Assembly: GCA_020860515.1 (NCBI GenBank)
Contig: JAJBUG010000033.1
Span: 1 to 64,000, forward strand
Direction: 5' to 3'
Source: Bacteroidales bacterium
GTDB lineage: Bacteria; Bacteroidota; Bacteroidia; Bacteroidales; Muribaculaceae
DNA: 64,000 nucleotides
Under the pieces are notes generated by a model. That model saw only the letters and a program-made list of their open reading frames with translations, was not told the DNA's origin and did not search any database. Positions 49,406 through 58,630 of this stretch are shown here, piece after piece. Each line of letters begins with the position of its first letter. Position 1 is the stretch's first letter. The position numbers and the translations under genes were made by a program.

Positions 49406-50734
49406 ATGAAAAAGAAAGGTACACTATTGGTGGTTGATGATAATCGGGCTGTGCTGCAGTCGGTAGATTTGCTGATGTCGGCACAACTCGAGAAGGTGAT
49501 TACTTGCACCAATCCCGAGTTAATTCCAAGCCTTCTGAAGGAGCACAAGCTCGATGCGGTACTGCTCGACATGAATTTTCATGCGGGCATCAATAGTGGC
49601 AACGAAGGCTTATATTGGCTTAGGGAAATCAAGCGACTTTCCCCCAACACCCAAGTGGTACTTTTCACAGCCTATGCCGACATTTCACTGGCAGTCAATG
49701 GCATGAAAGAAGGGGCTGCCGACTTTGTAGTAAAGCCATTCGACAACCAAACTATGTCGGAAACATTACTAAAGGCCATTTCTCCTAAACCGAAAGACAA
49801 AGGCCGAAAGACAAAAGGCCAAAACATGCTATGGGGCTCTTCCCCGGCTATGGAGCGGCTGAGGATTATGGTGGAGAAGGTGGCTCCGACTGATGCCAAT
49901 ATCCTTATCACGGGTGAAAATGGCACCGGCAAGGATCTTTTGGCCCGTGAACTGCATGCACAATCATTGCGTGCACAGGGACCGCTTGAAATCGTTGATA
50001 TGGGAGCCGTGGTTGATACCCTGTTTGAAAGCGAACTCTATGGCCATGTCCGCGGTGCTTTTACCGACGCCAAGACTGACCGCATTGGCAAGTTTGAGTC
50101 GGCTAATGAAGGCACCATTTTCCTTGATGAAATTGCCAACCTCCCTTTGCCGTTACAAGCCAAATTGCTTACAGTGCTGCAGCAGCGTCAAGTGGTGCCA
50201 GTGGGCAGCAACTCACCGCGCCCTGTGAATGTACGTCTGATTTGCGCCACTAACCGCAATCTTGAGGCAATGGTTCAAGAAGGTGCTTTTCGACAGGACC
50301 TCTACTATCGCATCAACAGCATTCATCTTGAACTACCCCCTCTGCGACAACGCAAAGCCGATATTCTCGCTTTGGCTAATCTATTCATAGAAAAATACGC
50401 CAAGCAATATGGCAAGGGAGCGCCTCAGCTTAGCCAAGGAGCTATCAATGCTCTTACCGATTGCCAATGGCCTGGAAACATACGCCAATTGCAGCATTGC
50501 ATCGAAAAAGCCGTGATTCTTAGTGACAAGCCTATGTTAACTTCTTCTGATTTTGACTTGCCGCAAAATTCACCTGCTTTGGAATCCGCCGGCGAAACTA
50601 CCCTCGAAGACATGGAGCAGCGAATGATCGCGCAGGCGATCGCTGATTGTCAAGGCAATATGTCGCTCGTGGCAAAGAGATTGGGCATTACCCGACAGAC
50701 ACTCTACAATAAGATTAAGAAATATAATCTGTGA
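49406..50734 (+). CDS. NtrC-type sigma-54 response regulator
   Basis: The 442-residue regulator has a receiver domain (D11, D12 and phospho-acceptor D55 in AVLLDMNF), a linker, an AAA+ domain with Walker A GENGTGKD, the sigma-54 contact loop GAFTDA and Walker B GTIFLDEIANL, then a Fis-type HTH (SLVAKRLGITRQTLYNKIKK). Phosphorylated by the kinase encoded next, it would activate the -24/-12 promoter at 46,111. Confidence 0.94.
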   Translation: MKKKGTLLVVDDNRAVLQSVDLLMSAQLEKVITCTNPELIPSLLKEHKLDAVLLDMNFHAGINSGNEGLYWLREIKRLSPNTQVVLFTAYADISLAVNGMKEGAADFVVKPFDNQTMSETLLKAISPKPKDKGRKTKGQNMLWGSSPAMERLRIMVEKVAPTDANILITGENGTGKDLLARELHAQSLRAQGPLEIVDMGAVVDTLFESELYGHVRGAFTDAKTDRIGKFESANEGTIFLDEIANLPLPLQAKLLTVLQQRQVVPVGSNSPRPVNVRLICATNRNLEAMVQEGAFRQDLYYRINSIHLELPPLRQRKADILALANLFIEKYAKQYGKGAPQLSQGAINALTDCQWPGNIRQLQHCIEKAVILSDKPMLTSSDFDLPQNSPALESAGETTLEDMEQRMIAQAIADCQGNMSLVAKRLGITRQTLYNKIKKYNL

Positions 50735-50770
50735 TTTGGTGAATTGGTGATTTGGTGTTATGGTGATTTA
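50731..50770 (+). repeat. Five 8-bp repeats (GTGATTTG) between regulator and kinase
   Basis: GTGATTTG, GTGAATTG, GTGATTTG, GTGTTATG, GTGATTTA begin at the stop codon of the regulator gene and end 18 nt before the kinase ATG. The unit is the reverse complement of the CAAATCAC tract at 48,604. Confidence 0.85.
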
Positions 50771-50788
50771 GCGTGATAGTAATGCGGC

Positions 50789-51961
50789 ATGGCAAAGGAT
50801 TTGTGGATTGAAATATTAGTTGCAGCAGTGGCGGTGGTGGCGTTTTGCCTGGCTTTCTATTATTGGAGGCGCACGCGAAGCACGCAGCGAAAGTTGCGTT
50901 ATGTATTCGATGCCACACTCAGTAATGATTTTGCCTATCGCTTTGATGGTACAGATAAAGCCAATGCCACGCTCAATAAGATTGTAGACCACCTTCATTC
51001 ACTCACCTATCAAGCCCGGAAGGCAGATGCTTACTATGGCTTAATTCTTGACCAGGCGGTCACAGGTCTTCTTGTAATTGATGCTGATGACAATGTAACG
51101 CATCATAACGCCGCAGCTCTCAAACTGCTCAATATGGAGGTGCTCACCCATCTGTCGCAAATCGAGCGAAATCAGCCAAGCCTTTATTCTGCGTTGGCCA
51201 TGAATCTTAATTCGTGTGTGATTGGCGATCGCACTTTGTCATTAGATGTTACGTCCACTTCATTGGAGAATAACGCTCTGAGAATTATTGCCATAAATGA
51301 TATTAGCCGTCCTTTGCAATCCAAGGAGGATGAATCATGGGTAAAGTTGACTCGCGTGCTTACTCATGAGATTATGAACTCGCTTACGCCCGTGAACTCA
51401 ATCACTGAAACCTTGCTTGAAAATTCGTCGGGAATTTCACAAAAATCTCTGCATGATTCCCTTATTTCCATTGCCTCTTGTAATAAAAGTCTGCTTCAAT
51501 TTGTAGAAAATTTCCGCAAATTTACCATTATCCCAAAGCCTCAGCCGACTCCATTCGAGGCTCTGCCTTTCTTGCAAAGCATTGTCACATTAGCCCAGGG
51601 TCTAAATCCCAATATAAAATATACTCTTTCCGTTTACCCTACCGAGTTATTGCTCTATGCCGACGAGGGCATGATGCATCAAGTTATGGTAAACCTTATA
51701 AAGAATGCCGTTGAGGCAAATCCAAAGGAAATCAAAATCCAATCCACGCTCAACGATGACGAAAGCATCAGTATCACTGTTGAAAACGATGGTCCCATTA
51801 TTCCAGAAGAAATTGCTGACCATATCTTTGTGCCATTCTTCACCACTCGGCCCTCTGGCTCTGGCATTGGCCTCAGCCTCAGCCGCCGCTATGCTACAGC
51901 CAACTCTGCCTCTCTTACCCTCACTCGCCTGCCCCATACAAAATTCACCATCCAAATGTGA
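50789..51961 (+). CDS. Sensor histidine kinase
   Basis: The 390-residue kinase has one N-terminal transmembrane helix (about residues 8-27), a PAS-like region (VIDADDNVTHHNAAALKLLN), the H-box LTHEIMNSLTPVNSI, the N-box NLIKNAVEANP and the G-box GSGIGLSLSRRYA. There is no large periplasmic sensor, so the signal is probably intramembrane or cytosolic. It should phosphorylate the NtrC-type regulator encoded just upstream. Confidence 0.92.
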   Translation: MAKDLWIEILVAAVAVVAFCLAFYYWRRTRSTQRKLRYVFDATLSNDFAYRFDGTDKANATLNKIVDHLHSLTYQARKADAYYGLILDQAVTGLLVIDADDNVTHHNAAALKLLNMEVLTHLSQIERNQPSLYSALAMNLNSCVIGDRTLSLDVTSTSLENNALRIIAINDISRPLQSKEDESWVKLTRVLTHEIMNSLTPVNSITETLLENSSGISQKSLHDSLISIASCNKSLLQFVENFRKFTIIPKPQPTPFEALPFLQSIVTLAQGLNPNIKYTLSVYPTELLLYADEGMMHQVMVNLIKNAVEANPKEIKIQSTLNDDESISITVENDGPIIPEEIADHIFVPFFTTRPSGSGIGLSLSRRYATANSASLTLTRLPHTKFTIQM

Positions 51962-52069
51962 CCTTTTTGTTTGCATTATTTTAGAGATTAATATTTTTTG
52001 TGTAAATTTGCCATCAAATCAAATTTATCTTTAAATTTAGAACCATCAAAATCAATTTTTAATCACAGA

Positions 52070-53434
52070 ATGGATCGACAAAAGAAATTCCTGCTGAATG
52101 AGGATCAAATCCCCACTCACTGGTACAACATTCAGGCCGAGATGCCCAACAAGCCTCTGCCCATGCTAAATCCTGGCACAAAAGAGCCACTTACAGTTGA
52201 CGACCTTGCTCACATCTTCCCGCGCGAATGTTGCGTGCAAGAGCTTGACCAAGAGAATGCTTGGATTAAGATTCCCGAGCCTATCAGGGAGAAGTACAAA
52301 TATTACCGCGCTACTCCCCTGGTGCGTGCCTATGCCCTGGAGGAAGCCCTGGGTACCCCTGCCCACATCTACTTCAAAAACGAAAGCACCAATCCCCTTG
52401 GCAGCCACAAAATCAACTCAGCCTTGGCTCAGTGCTATTATGCCAAAGAGGAAGGCACAACCAATGTGACCACTGAAACTGGAGCCGGACAATGGGGAGC
52501 TGCCTTGGCTTATGCGGCCAAAATATTTGGACTCGAAGCTGCTGTATACCAAGTGAAAATCTCAATGCAGCAGAAGCCCTATCGCAGCTCAATCATGCGT
52601 ACATTCGGTGCAGCTGTCACTGCATCGCCATCCATGTCAACCCGTGCTGGCAAGGATTTGATTACAAAGGATCCTACTCACCCTGGTAGCCTGGGTACAG
52701 CCATCTCTGAGGCTGTAGAATTGGCTGTAACTACGCCCAACTGTAAATATACCCTTGGCTCGGTGCTAAATCATGTGTCGCTGCATCAGACAGTAATCGG
52801 CTTGGAGGCTGAAAAGCAGATGGAAATGGCTGGCGAATATCCCGACATGGTAGTGGCTTGCTTTGGCGGAGGCAGCAATTTCAGCGGAATCGCATTCCCA
52901 TTCATGCGCCACAATCTCAACGATGGCAAAAAGACTGAGTTCATAGCTGCCGAGCCTGAAAGTTGCCCTAAGCTAACCCGCGGCAAGTTTGAATACGATT
53001 TCGGTGATGAGGCTGGTCTTACACCTCTGATTCCCATGTTCACCCTTGGCCATAACTTCAAGCCAGCCAATATTCACGCTGGTGGTCTGCGTTATCACGG
53101 CGCTGGCACCATTGTGTCGCAACTCATCAAGGATGGCCTGATGCGAGGCGTTGATATTCCTCAGCTTGAATCTTTTGATGCTGGCATGCTATTTGCTCGT
53201 ACCGAAGGTATCATCCCTGCTCCCGAAAGTTGCCATGCCATCGCTGCTGTAATCCGCGAGGCCAAGAAGTGCAAGGAAACTGGCGAAGAAAAGGTTATCC
53301 TCTTCAACCTCTCAGGCCATGGCCTAATCGACATGACGGCCTACGACCAATACATCAACGGCGACCTCCAGAACTACCAACTCTCCGACGCCGCCATCGA
53401 AGCCAACACCGCCTCCCTCGAACACCTAACATAA
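52070..53434 (+). CDS. trpB: Tryptophan synthase beta chain, TrpB2 type
   Basis: I chose the ATG at 52,070 (MDRQKKFLLNEDQIPTHW), giving 454 residues, the usual TrpB2 length. The PLP lysine lies in NPLGSHKINSALAQ, and ETGAGQWG and CFGGGSNFSG are conserved. TrpB2 joins serine with free indole, and often serves as an indole salvage enzyme when no TrpA is adjacent, as here. A TAAATTTG box lies at 52,003-52,010. Confidence 0.93.
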   Translation: MDRQKKFLLNEDQIPTHWYNIQAEMPNKPLPMLNPGTKEPLTVDDLAHIFPRECCVQELDQENAWIKIPEPIREKYKYYRATPLVRAYALEEALGTPAHIYFKNESTNPLGSHKINSALAQCYYAKEEGTTNVTTETGAGQWGAALAYAAKIFGLEAAVYQVKISMQQKPYRSSIMRTFGAAVTASPSMSTRAGKDLITKDPTHPGSLGTAISEAVELAVTTPNCKYTLGSVLNHVSLHQTVIGLEAEKQMEMAGEYPDMVVACFGGGSNFSGIAFPFMRHNLNDGKKTEFIAAEPESCPKLTRGKFEYDFGDEAGLTPLIPMFTLGHNFKPANIHAGGLRYHGAGTIVSQLIKDGLMRGVDIPQLESFDAGMLFARTEGIIPAPESCHAIAAVIREAKKCKETGEEKVILFNLSGHGLIDMTAYDQYINGDLQNYQLSDAAIEANTASLEHLT

Positions 53435-53444
53435 AGAAAATCAC

Positions 53445-53548
53445 GGAATCCCAGCGGGGAAATCACGGAATCCCAGAAGATAACTTCTTCACGGAATCCC
53501 AGCGGGAAATCAAGGAATCCCAGCGGATACTTCATCAAGGAATCCCAG
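53445..53548 (+). repeat. Five GGAATCCCAG repeats after trpB
   Basis: GGAATCCCAG occurs at 53,445, 53,467, 53,493, 53,514 and 53,539 with spacings of 21-26 nt; the last forms GAATCCC-AGC-GGGATTC. A sixth GGAATCCCAG lies near 53,790. Between 53,620 and 53,930 I see two ATTC..GAAT dyads (53,735 and 53,777 regions) but no gene. Confidence 0.8.
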
Positions 53549-53588
53549 CGGGATTCTTTCTAATAGTTATGAATATTCCCACCCCCCA

Positions 53589-53625
53589 ACAAAATCGGTG
53601 CCTTTGGCACCGATTTTGTATTTTT
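53589..53625 (+). terminator. trpB terminator
   Basis: ACAAAATCGGTGCC (53,589-53,602), loop TTT, GGCACCGATTTTGT (53,606-53,619), then ATTTTT: a 14-bp perfect intrinsic terminator. Confidence 0.88.
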
Positions 53626-53859
53626 AGAGCATTCTGAGATCTAATTGAAAGAACTCCTACGGAGTTCCATGATGAAGTTATATTGCAACCTATCTTCATT
53701 TCTTTTCCAGCCTCTCTCCCATACTTATCATTAAAATTCCAAAATACACTTTGGAATTTACACATATTTGTCGAAATTCTAAAGTATACTTTGGAATCCC
53801 AGCAATTTTCATCAATGTCTTTACCTGACTTTCACAGTGAATCTCAACACAAAGACACA

Positions 53860-53887
53860 AAGGCCGCGACTTTGTTGCCGCGGCCTT
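53860..53887. terminator. GC-rich hairpin downstream of Abi gene
   Basis: AAGGCCGCG (53,860-53,868) pairs with CGCGGCCTT (53,879-53,887). On the minus strand it lies beyond the Abi stop (54,004) and can terminate that transcript; a CTTTTTAA follows on the plus side. Confidence 0.6.
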
Positions 53888-54003
53888 CACAGCCTTTTTA
53901 AAGTGCAGATACGGAGACCAGGCCCGTACGGGCACTATTAGGTTTGCAAAATTAATAATTTCATACAAATAAACCAAAAATATTGAATAAAGATTTTTGC
54001 AAA

Positions 54004-54894
54004 TTAAAGCAAAATCTTAGAACAATCTAATATAATTCTTTTTGCATCAGGCGATTTCACATTGGCTATTAGAGATCTTAACTCATCTTCTAAGTCTTTT
54101 TTTCGATTAATAGAAATAAAGCCTAATATAAAACGAACAACACTTAAAGCTCCACTGATATTATGTCGGCAATCGGGACTTATATTTGCAGGCTTAAGCT
54201 TGATGCCTCGAGCAAGTGATAAACGATAAATGCATTCTCCATGGGCACATTTGTTTCTGAGTATACGTAGCGTTTCTAAATAATTCTGAAATACTCCGAT
54301 TGAACAGCCATAGAGGTTCGAAATTTTGCGTTTAAGAGTTATATCTTTCATATTGGTGTATAGAGCTACAACATTACCTAAGGTCATAAACTCCATCGTT
54401 TTCCATGCAGGAGCGTAGCGACCTTTATGGTTTTGATGATGATGCTTTATCACAGGATGGTCTCTCATATTTGAATAGACCTTATCTTCGAATGATCTTA
54501 TAAAAGATGACTCCATATAGTTAGAATTAACAAACCAATAAGGATCTTTAATATAAGTGAGTGAACCATAGTAGGTAATACAAGTTCTTATGTTTACCTC
54601 TATCCTATCAAGAACATTTAAAATTATTCTTCGCAATTTTGAGTCGAATTCATAAATTTCGAAGACACTTTTGAAAGAAGTACCTGGTTTTAGTTTATGA
54701 TCACGATTATCAAGAGCAGGAAAGGTTATTTCAAAAGGAAAAGAATAGAATCCGAATCGGTAATACCCTATATCTAATAACACCTCTCTGGCTTTATCTT
54801 CATTATCGAAAACCATTCCATTATCTTTAAGACACTGGATTTGTTCATCTATAGAAAAGGCTCTTTTTTCCTGGTTATTCTTAAGCAGGTTCAT
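54004..54894 (-). CDS. Abi_2 (AbiD/AbiF-like) HEPN abortive-infection protein
   Basis: The 296-residue protein matches the Abi_2 family: SIDEQIQCLKDNGMVFDNED near the start, IGYYRFGFYSFPF, RRIILNVLDRIEVNIRTCIT and PAWKTMEFMTLGNVVALYTN. It has a HEPN-type R-x4-H motif at R213-H218 (RNKCAH). Such proteins stop phage infection by RNA cleavage that harms the cell. It stands alone, with a structured leader of about 97 nt upstream that may be its regulatory RNA. Confidence 0.88.
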   Translation of the reverse strand: MNLLKNNQEKRAFSIDEQIQCLKDNGMVFDNEDKAREVLLDIGYYRFGFYSFPFEITFPALDNRDHKLKPGTSFKSVFEIYEFDSKLRRIILNVLDRIEVNIRTCITYYGSLTYIKDPYWFVNSNYMESSFIRSFEDKVYSNMRDHPVIKHHHQNHKGRYAPAWKTMEFMTLGNVVALYTNMKDITLKRKISNLYGCSIGVFQNYLETLRILRNKCAHGECIYRLSLARGIKLKPANISPDCRHNISGALSVVRFILGFISINRKKDLEDELRSLIANVKSPDAKRIILDCSKILL

Positions 54895-54993
54895 ATTTCT
54901 GATTCTTTGAAAGATTTAAAGTGGCATCTTTATCCTCGACCACCACCTTTGTTTCCTTTATTGGGAATTGAAAATTTTATTTTTAAAATTTTC
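54895..54993 (-). ncRNA. Candidate structured RNA upstream of Abi gene
   Basis: Between the promoter box and the Abi ATG the minus strand shows an AT-rich 9-bp hairpin GAAAATTTT/AAAATTTTC (54,993-54,970) at the predicted 5' end. It is followed by an AAAGGTGG/CCACTTT stem (54,950-54,943 with 54,924-54,918) closing a GGTCGAGG-containing loop. AbiF-type genes are known to be accompanied by a conserved RNA; similarity to that motif is an inference. Confidence 0.45.
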
Positions 54994-54995
54994 TA

Positions 54996-55003
54996 CAAAG
55001 ATA
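54996..55003 (-). promoter_or_regulatory. -7 box of Abi gene and leader RNA
   Basis: TATCTTTG on the minus strand, with TTG 19 nt further upstream (ATTG variant of the -33 box). Start expected near 54,991. Confidence 0.6.
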
Positions 55004-55190
55004 CGAATTATAATTGTAAATGCAATCATTCCTATGACATTTAACATTTTATTTCAAAATAACGATAAATGAAATGTACTCCTCTATGAAAACTTACCCC
55101 TCTTTATTAAGATTAAAGAAAAAAATTAATAAATATTATAGATTTTAAGAATTATTTTGTAACTTTGTAACCTAAAAATATAGGTTTGGT

Positions 55191-55744
55191 ATGAATAAAT
55201 TTCTATTTCTAATATTAGGTTGTCTTGTACACTTCTGTGCGTTTGCACAATATGCTGACAAGCAAGAAGATGATGGCTCACGAATTATCATCTCAGACTA
55301 CGAAACATTGTACTCAAAATGGAACAATGCAGCTTAGATGGCCCTTCAATATGCAAAAATTGACGATGGTCAAGAGTTTGGTCACTTGACATTATACTTA
55401 ACGAGGGAAGGCCTACTATAGAAGAAGGCAGAGTACTTCTTATTAAATTTGAGGATAATTCTGTTATGGAGTTAAAGAATCGAAATACTATAACATCCTT
55501 AGATGCAGAATTAATAACTTCAAGATATGGCTCTTGGTACACTGTAAATCCTATTTACAACATTACCCCTGAACAACTGGAAAAATTACGAACACAAAAG
55601 GTAACCAAAATTAGAATAGAATTTGATGGAGAATACATCGACCGAGACATAAAATCAAAGAATTTCACCAAAACATTCAATAAACAATATGATCAAGTAT
55701 CAAAGCGCTTATCTGTTTCTAATAATGTCAGAGACGGGTTTTAA
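55191..55744 (+). pseudogene. Broken gene for a small secreted protein
   Basis: A promoter box TAACTTTG (55,160-55,167) precedes an ATG and a signal peptide (MNKFLFLILGCLVHFCAFAQ). An in-frame TAG at 55,335-55,337 (after KWNNAA) and a frameshift near 55,385-55,392 break the frame. The rest (ILNEGRPTIEEGRVLLIKFE, then MELKNRNTITSLDAE) continues to a stop at 55,742. The intact protein would have about 184 residues. No family is recognised. Confidence 0.75.
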
Positions 55745-55891
55745 TTCAATCTTTTAAGCCTCAAAGATGCCAATTCTATAAAACATAGAGAACTACCTGA
55801 TACAAATTGAAGTAAATTCACTATAGCCTTAGAATGGTCGTTTGAATTAGGTATGATTCTCGAAGGAAACATTAAAATGATATAAAAATAC

Positions 55892-57199
55892 ATGAAAGGT
55901 AAGATTTTGACATTGGCAGTTGCGATGACGGCAACTTGGAGCCTGAGTTATGGGCAGATGCCGAGTGAGGAGCTACGCGTGTATGCCAGCAATTATTATG
56001 CGTATCCCCCGGAGAGGCTTGGAGCACCTGAGCTAACCCCTGCGCCAGAGGGATATGTGCCCTTCCATATCGAGCATTACGGACGCCATGGCAGCCGCTG
56101 GCATATCGGCAAGAATGCCTATTATAAGCCAGTAGAACTGCTCGAAGTGGCCGAACGCAACGATCAGCTCACACCGCGAGGCCAAGAACTTCTGGGCCAA
56201 CTGCGTGAAATCAAGGCTGCATACCGCCTGCGTGATGGCGAACTCACTCCGCTCGGTGCAATCCAGCACAGAGGCATCGGCCGACGCATGGCACATAATT
56301 TCCCCGAAGTATTCGCTGATTCATCATTTGTGAATGCCCACTCCAGCACAGTGGTGCGGTGCATCCTATCGATGGACAATGAGCTGCAAGAAATGGCCAA
56401 GTACAATCCTAATCTTCGCATCACCAGCGATGCCAGCGAAAGCGACATGTGGTACACTGCAGGCTGGGGCCAAGACGAGAAATTCGATTCAGTGATGCTT
56501 GATAGCATGCGCAACAATGCCAAAAGGGCGCTCAAAGAATTTTCAGACAAAAAGCCGCGCGACTTAAGCTATCTCAGACATCTCATCAAAGACGAGAAAT
56601 TCGCCGAGGACAGCATTGACGGCAAGCACCTTAAATTCTACCTATTCAATATTTGGGCCAATGCTCAGAGCCTTGAAAATAGCTCCTTCCCAGCCTATGT
56701 GCCTGGCGACATTTTTACCGAAGAAGATCTCAAGGAAATGTGGACTGTCAAAAACGCTGATTGGTTCTTACGCTATGGCAACTCCAAGATTACAGGCAAT
56801 ATGATGCCTCACCTGCAAGATCACCTACTCAAAAATATTATCGAGAGTGCCGACACAGCCCTGATGTCGGGTACCAACAGTGCCAATCTCCGTTTTGGTC
56901 ATGAAGTTATCCTTATGCCATTGGCAATATGCATGGAAATGGACGATTTCGCCCAAGAAATCAATGACCTTGACGAAGTGGCTCAGAAGTGGCAAGATTA
57001 CACTATCTTCCCGATGGGCAGCAACATCCAGTTAATATTTTATCGTCCTATCGACAAGACCTCAGACAAGCCAATCCTTGTAAAGGCTCTACTGAACGAA
57101 AAAGAACGCCGCTTGCCTGGCGAGCCAGTAAGCGGACCATACTACAATTGGCCAAAACTCCGAGAATATTATATCTCCAAATCAATTGTAAATGATTAA
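55892..57199 (+). CDS. Histidine acid phosphatase (MINPP/phytase-like), secreted
   Basis: The 435-residue protein has a signal peptide (to about residue 21, LSYG) and the catalytic RHGSRWH motif of histidine phosphatases at about residues 65-71. The proton donor site near the end is RFGHEVILMPLA, with HE in place of the classical HD, as in the MINPP branch. It probably removes phosphate from phytate or other inositol phosphates in the periplasm or outside the cell. It is a single gene with its own terminator. Confidence 0.87.
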   Translation: MKGKILTLAVAMTATWSLSYGQMPSEELRVYASNYYAYPPERLGAPELTPAPEGYVPFHIEHYGRHGSRWHIGKNAYYKPVELLEVAERNDQLTPRGQELLGQLREIKAAYRLRDGELTPLGAIQHRGIGRRMAHNFPEVFADSSFVNAHSSTVVRCILSMDNELQEMAKYNPNLRITSDASESDMWYTAGWGQDEKFDSVMLDSMRNNAKRALKEFSDKKPRDLSYLRHLIKDEKFAEDSIDGKHLKFYLFNIWANAQSLENSSFPAYVPGDIFTEEDLKEMWTVKNADWFLRYGNSKITGNMMPHLQDHLLKNIIESADTALMSGTNSANLRFGHEVILMPLAICMEMDDFAQEINDLDEVAQKWQDYTIFPMGSNIQLIFYRPIDKTSDKPILVKALLNEKERRLPGEPVSGPYYNWPKLREYYISKSIVND

Positions 57200-57225
57200 C
57201 TGTTAATAGTTAATCTCAGAAGAGA

Positions 57226-57261
57226 AAATGGGCTGTCGTCAACAAAAGTACGACAGCCCAT
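57226..57261. terminator. Bidirectional terminator between convergent genes
   Basis: AATGGGCTGTCGT (57,226-57,238) pairs with ACGACAGCCCATT (57,249-57,261), 13 bp perfect. It separates the phosphatase gene from metY. Confidence 0.85.
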
Positions 57262-57296
57262 TATTCATTATCAATTAATCGATTAACAATTGAATT

Positions 57297-58586
57297 TTAC
57301 ACTGCTTTGAAGGCGTTGTCGAGAGCTTCGATGAGGTCGTCAACATGCTCGGTGCCGATTGAGAGGCGGATGGTTGCGGGGGTGATGTGCTGCTCGGCCA
57401 ACTCCTCAGGCGAGAGCTGCGAATGGGTGGTTGATGCCGGGTGAATTACCAAGCTTTTCACATCAGCCACATTGGCAAGCAGCGAGAAAATCTCCAGATT
57501 GTCGATGAATCGCCATGCCTCATCTTGGCCACCCTTGATCTCAAACGTGAATATTGATGCTGCCCCATTGGGGTATAGCTTCTTGTAGAGCTCGTGGTCG
57601 CGATGGCTGGGCAAGGCTGGATGGTTCACCTTTGCCACTTTGGGGTGCTTGCTGAGGTAATCCACAATCTTGAGGGTATTCTCCACATGGCGTTCGATGC
57701 GCAAAGACAGAGTCTCAAGCCCTTGGAGCAGAATGAATGCATTAAATGGTGAGATGGTAGCTCCTGTGTCGCGCAGAGCCACGGCGCGTATGCGGGTCAC
57801 AAAGGGCGCAGGGGCTGCCACGTCGGCAAACACAGCGCCATGATAGTTAGGGTCAGGCTTAGCGATTGTTGGATATTTGTCAGGATCCTTTTTCCAGTCA
57901 AACTTGCCACTGTCAACAATCACTCCACCGAGGCTCGAACCATGACCGCCTATGAATTTAGTGGCCGAGTGCACCACGATATCAGCTCCGTGTTCAATAG
58001 GACGAATCAGATAGGGAGTGCCGAAGGTGTTGTCGATAATCAGCGGGATGTGGTGGCGATGAGCCACCTCGGCGATAGCGTCAATGTCGAGCACGTCGCT
58101 ATTGGGATTGCCAAAGGTTTCAGCGTAGATTGCCTTTGTGTTAGGCTTGATGGCAGCTTCTACGTCGGCTGGATTAGCCAAGTCCACAATAGTATTCTCA
58201 ATCCCTTGTGCTCCGAGGGTATGCTGGATTAGATTATATGTGCCACCATAGAGATTGTTGGCTGCCACCAAGTGATCGCCAGGTCTGAGGATGTTGATAA
58301 GAGAATAGTAGATAGCTGCAGCGCCCGACGCAACTGCCAAACCTGCTGCTCCTCCCTCGAGAGCAGCCACGCGGTCCTCAAACACTCCCTGAGTGCTGTT
58401 GGTAAGACGACCATAGATGTTGCCTGCATCACGCAATCCAAAACGGTCAGCAGCATGCTGGGAGTTGCGGAATACATAGCTTGTGGTCTGATAGATAGGC
58501 ACTGCGCGTGAATCGGTTGCTGGATCGGGATTCTCTTGACCTACGTGGAGTTGGAGAGTTTCGAAGCGGTAATTTTTCTTTGCCAT
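57297..58586 (-). CDS. metY: O-acetylhomoserine sulfhydrylase
   Basis: The 429-residue PLP enzyme of the Cys/Met metabolism family starts ETLQLHVGQENPDPATDSRA. It has the phosphate-binding SGAAAI region and the PLP lysine in VVHSATKFIGGHG. Length and the insert in the middle fit MetY, which makes homocysteine from O-acetylhomoserine and sulfide. Its product feeds MetH, encoded downstream of the divergent regulator. Octamers of GTTTTAGT type lie within 3 nt of the ATG. Confidence 0.93.
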   Translation of the reverse strand: MAKKNYRFETLQLHVGQENPDPATDSRAVPIYQTTSYVFRNSQHAADRFGLRDAGNIYGRLTNSTQGVFEDRVAALEGGAAGLAVASGAAAIYYSLINILRPGDHLVAANNLYGGTYNLIQHTLGAQGIENTIVDLANPADVEAAIKPNTKAIYAETFGNPNSDVLDIDAIAEVAHRHHIPLIIDNTFGTPYLIRPIEHGADIVVHSATKFIGGHGSSLGGVIVDSGKFDWKKDPDKYPTIAKPDPNYHGAVFADVAAPAPFVTRIRAVALRDTGATISPFNAFILLQGLETLSLRIERHVENTLKIVDYLSKHPKVAKVNHPALPSHRDHELYKKLYPNGAASIFTFEIKGGQDEAWRFIDNLEIFSLLANVADVKSLVIHPASTTHSQLSPEELAEQHITPATIRLSIGTEHVDDLIEALDNAFKAV

Positions 58587-58589
58587 GAC

Positions 58590-58620
58590 GTTTTAGTGTT
58601 TTAGTGTTTTGTTGTTTTAT
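58590..58620 (-). repeat. 8-bp repeat tract (ACTAAAAC) before metY
   Basis: Plus-strand units GTTTTAGT (58,590 and 58,598), GTTTTGTT (58,606) and GTTTTAT (58,614) lie in the 5' leader of metY, ending 3 nt before its ATG. Confidence 0.75.
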
Positions 58621-58630
58621 GTTGACGATG

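Noticed and set aside
53445..53548. CRISPR array with short repeats
   Set aside because: The repeat is only about 10 bp, spacers are 11-16 bp and similar to each other, and no leader or cas genes are present.
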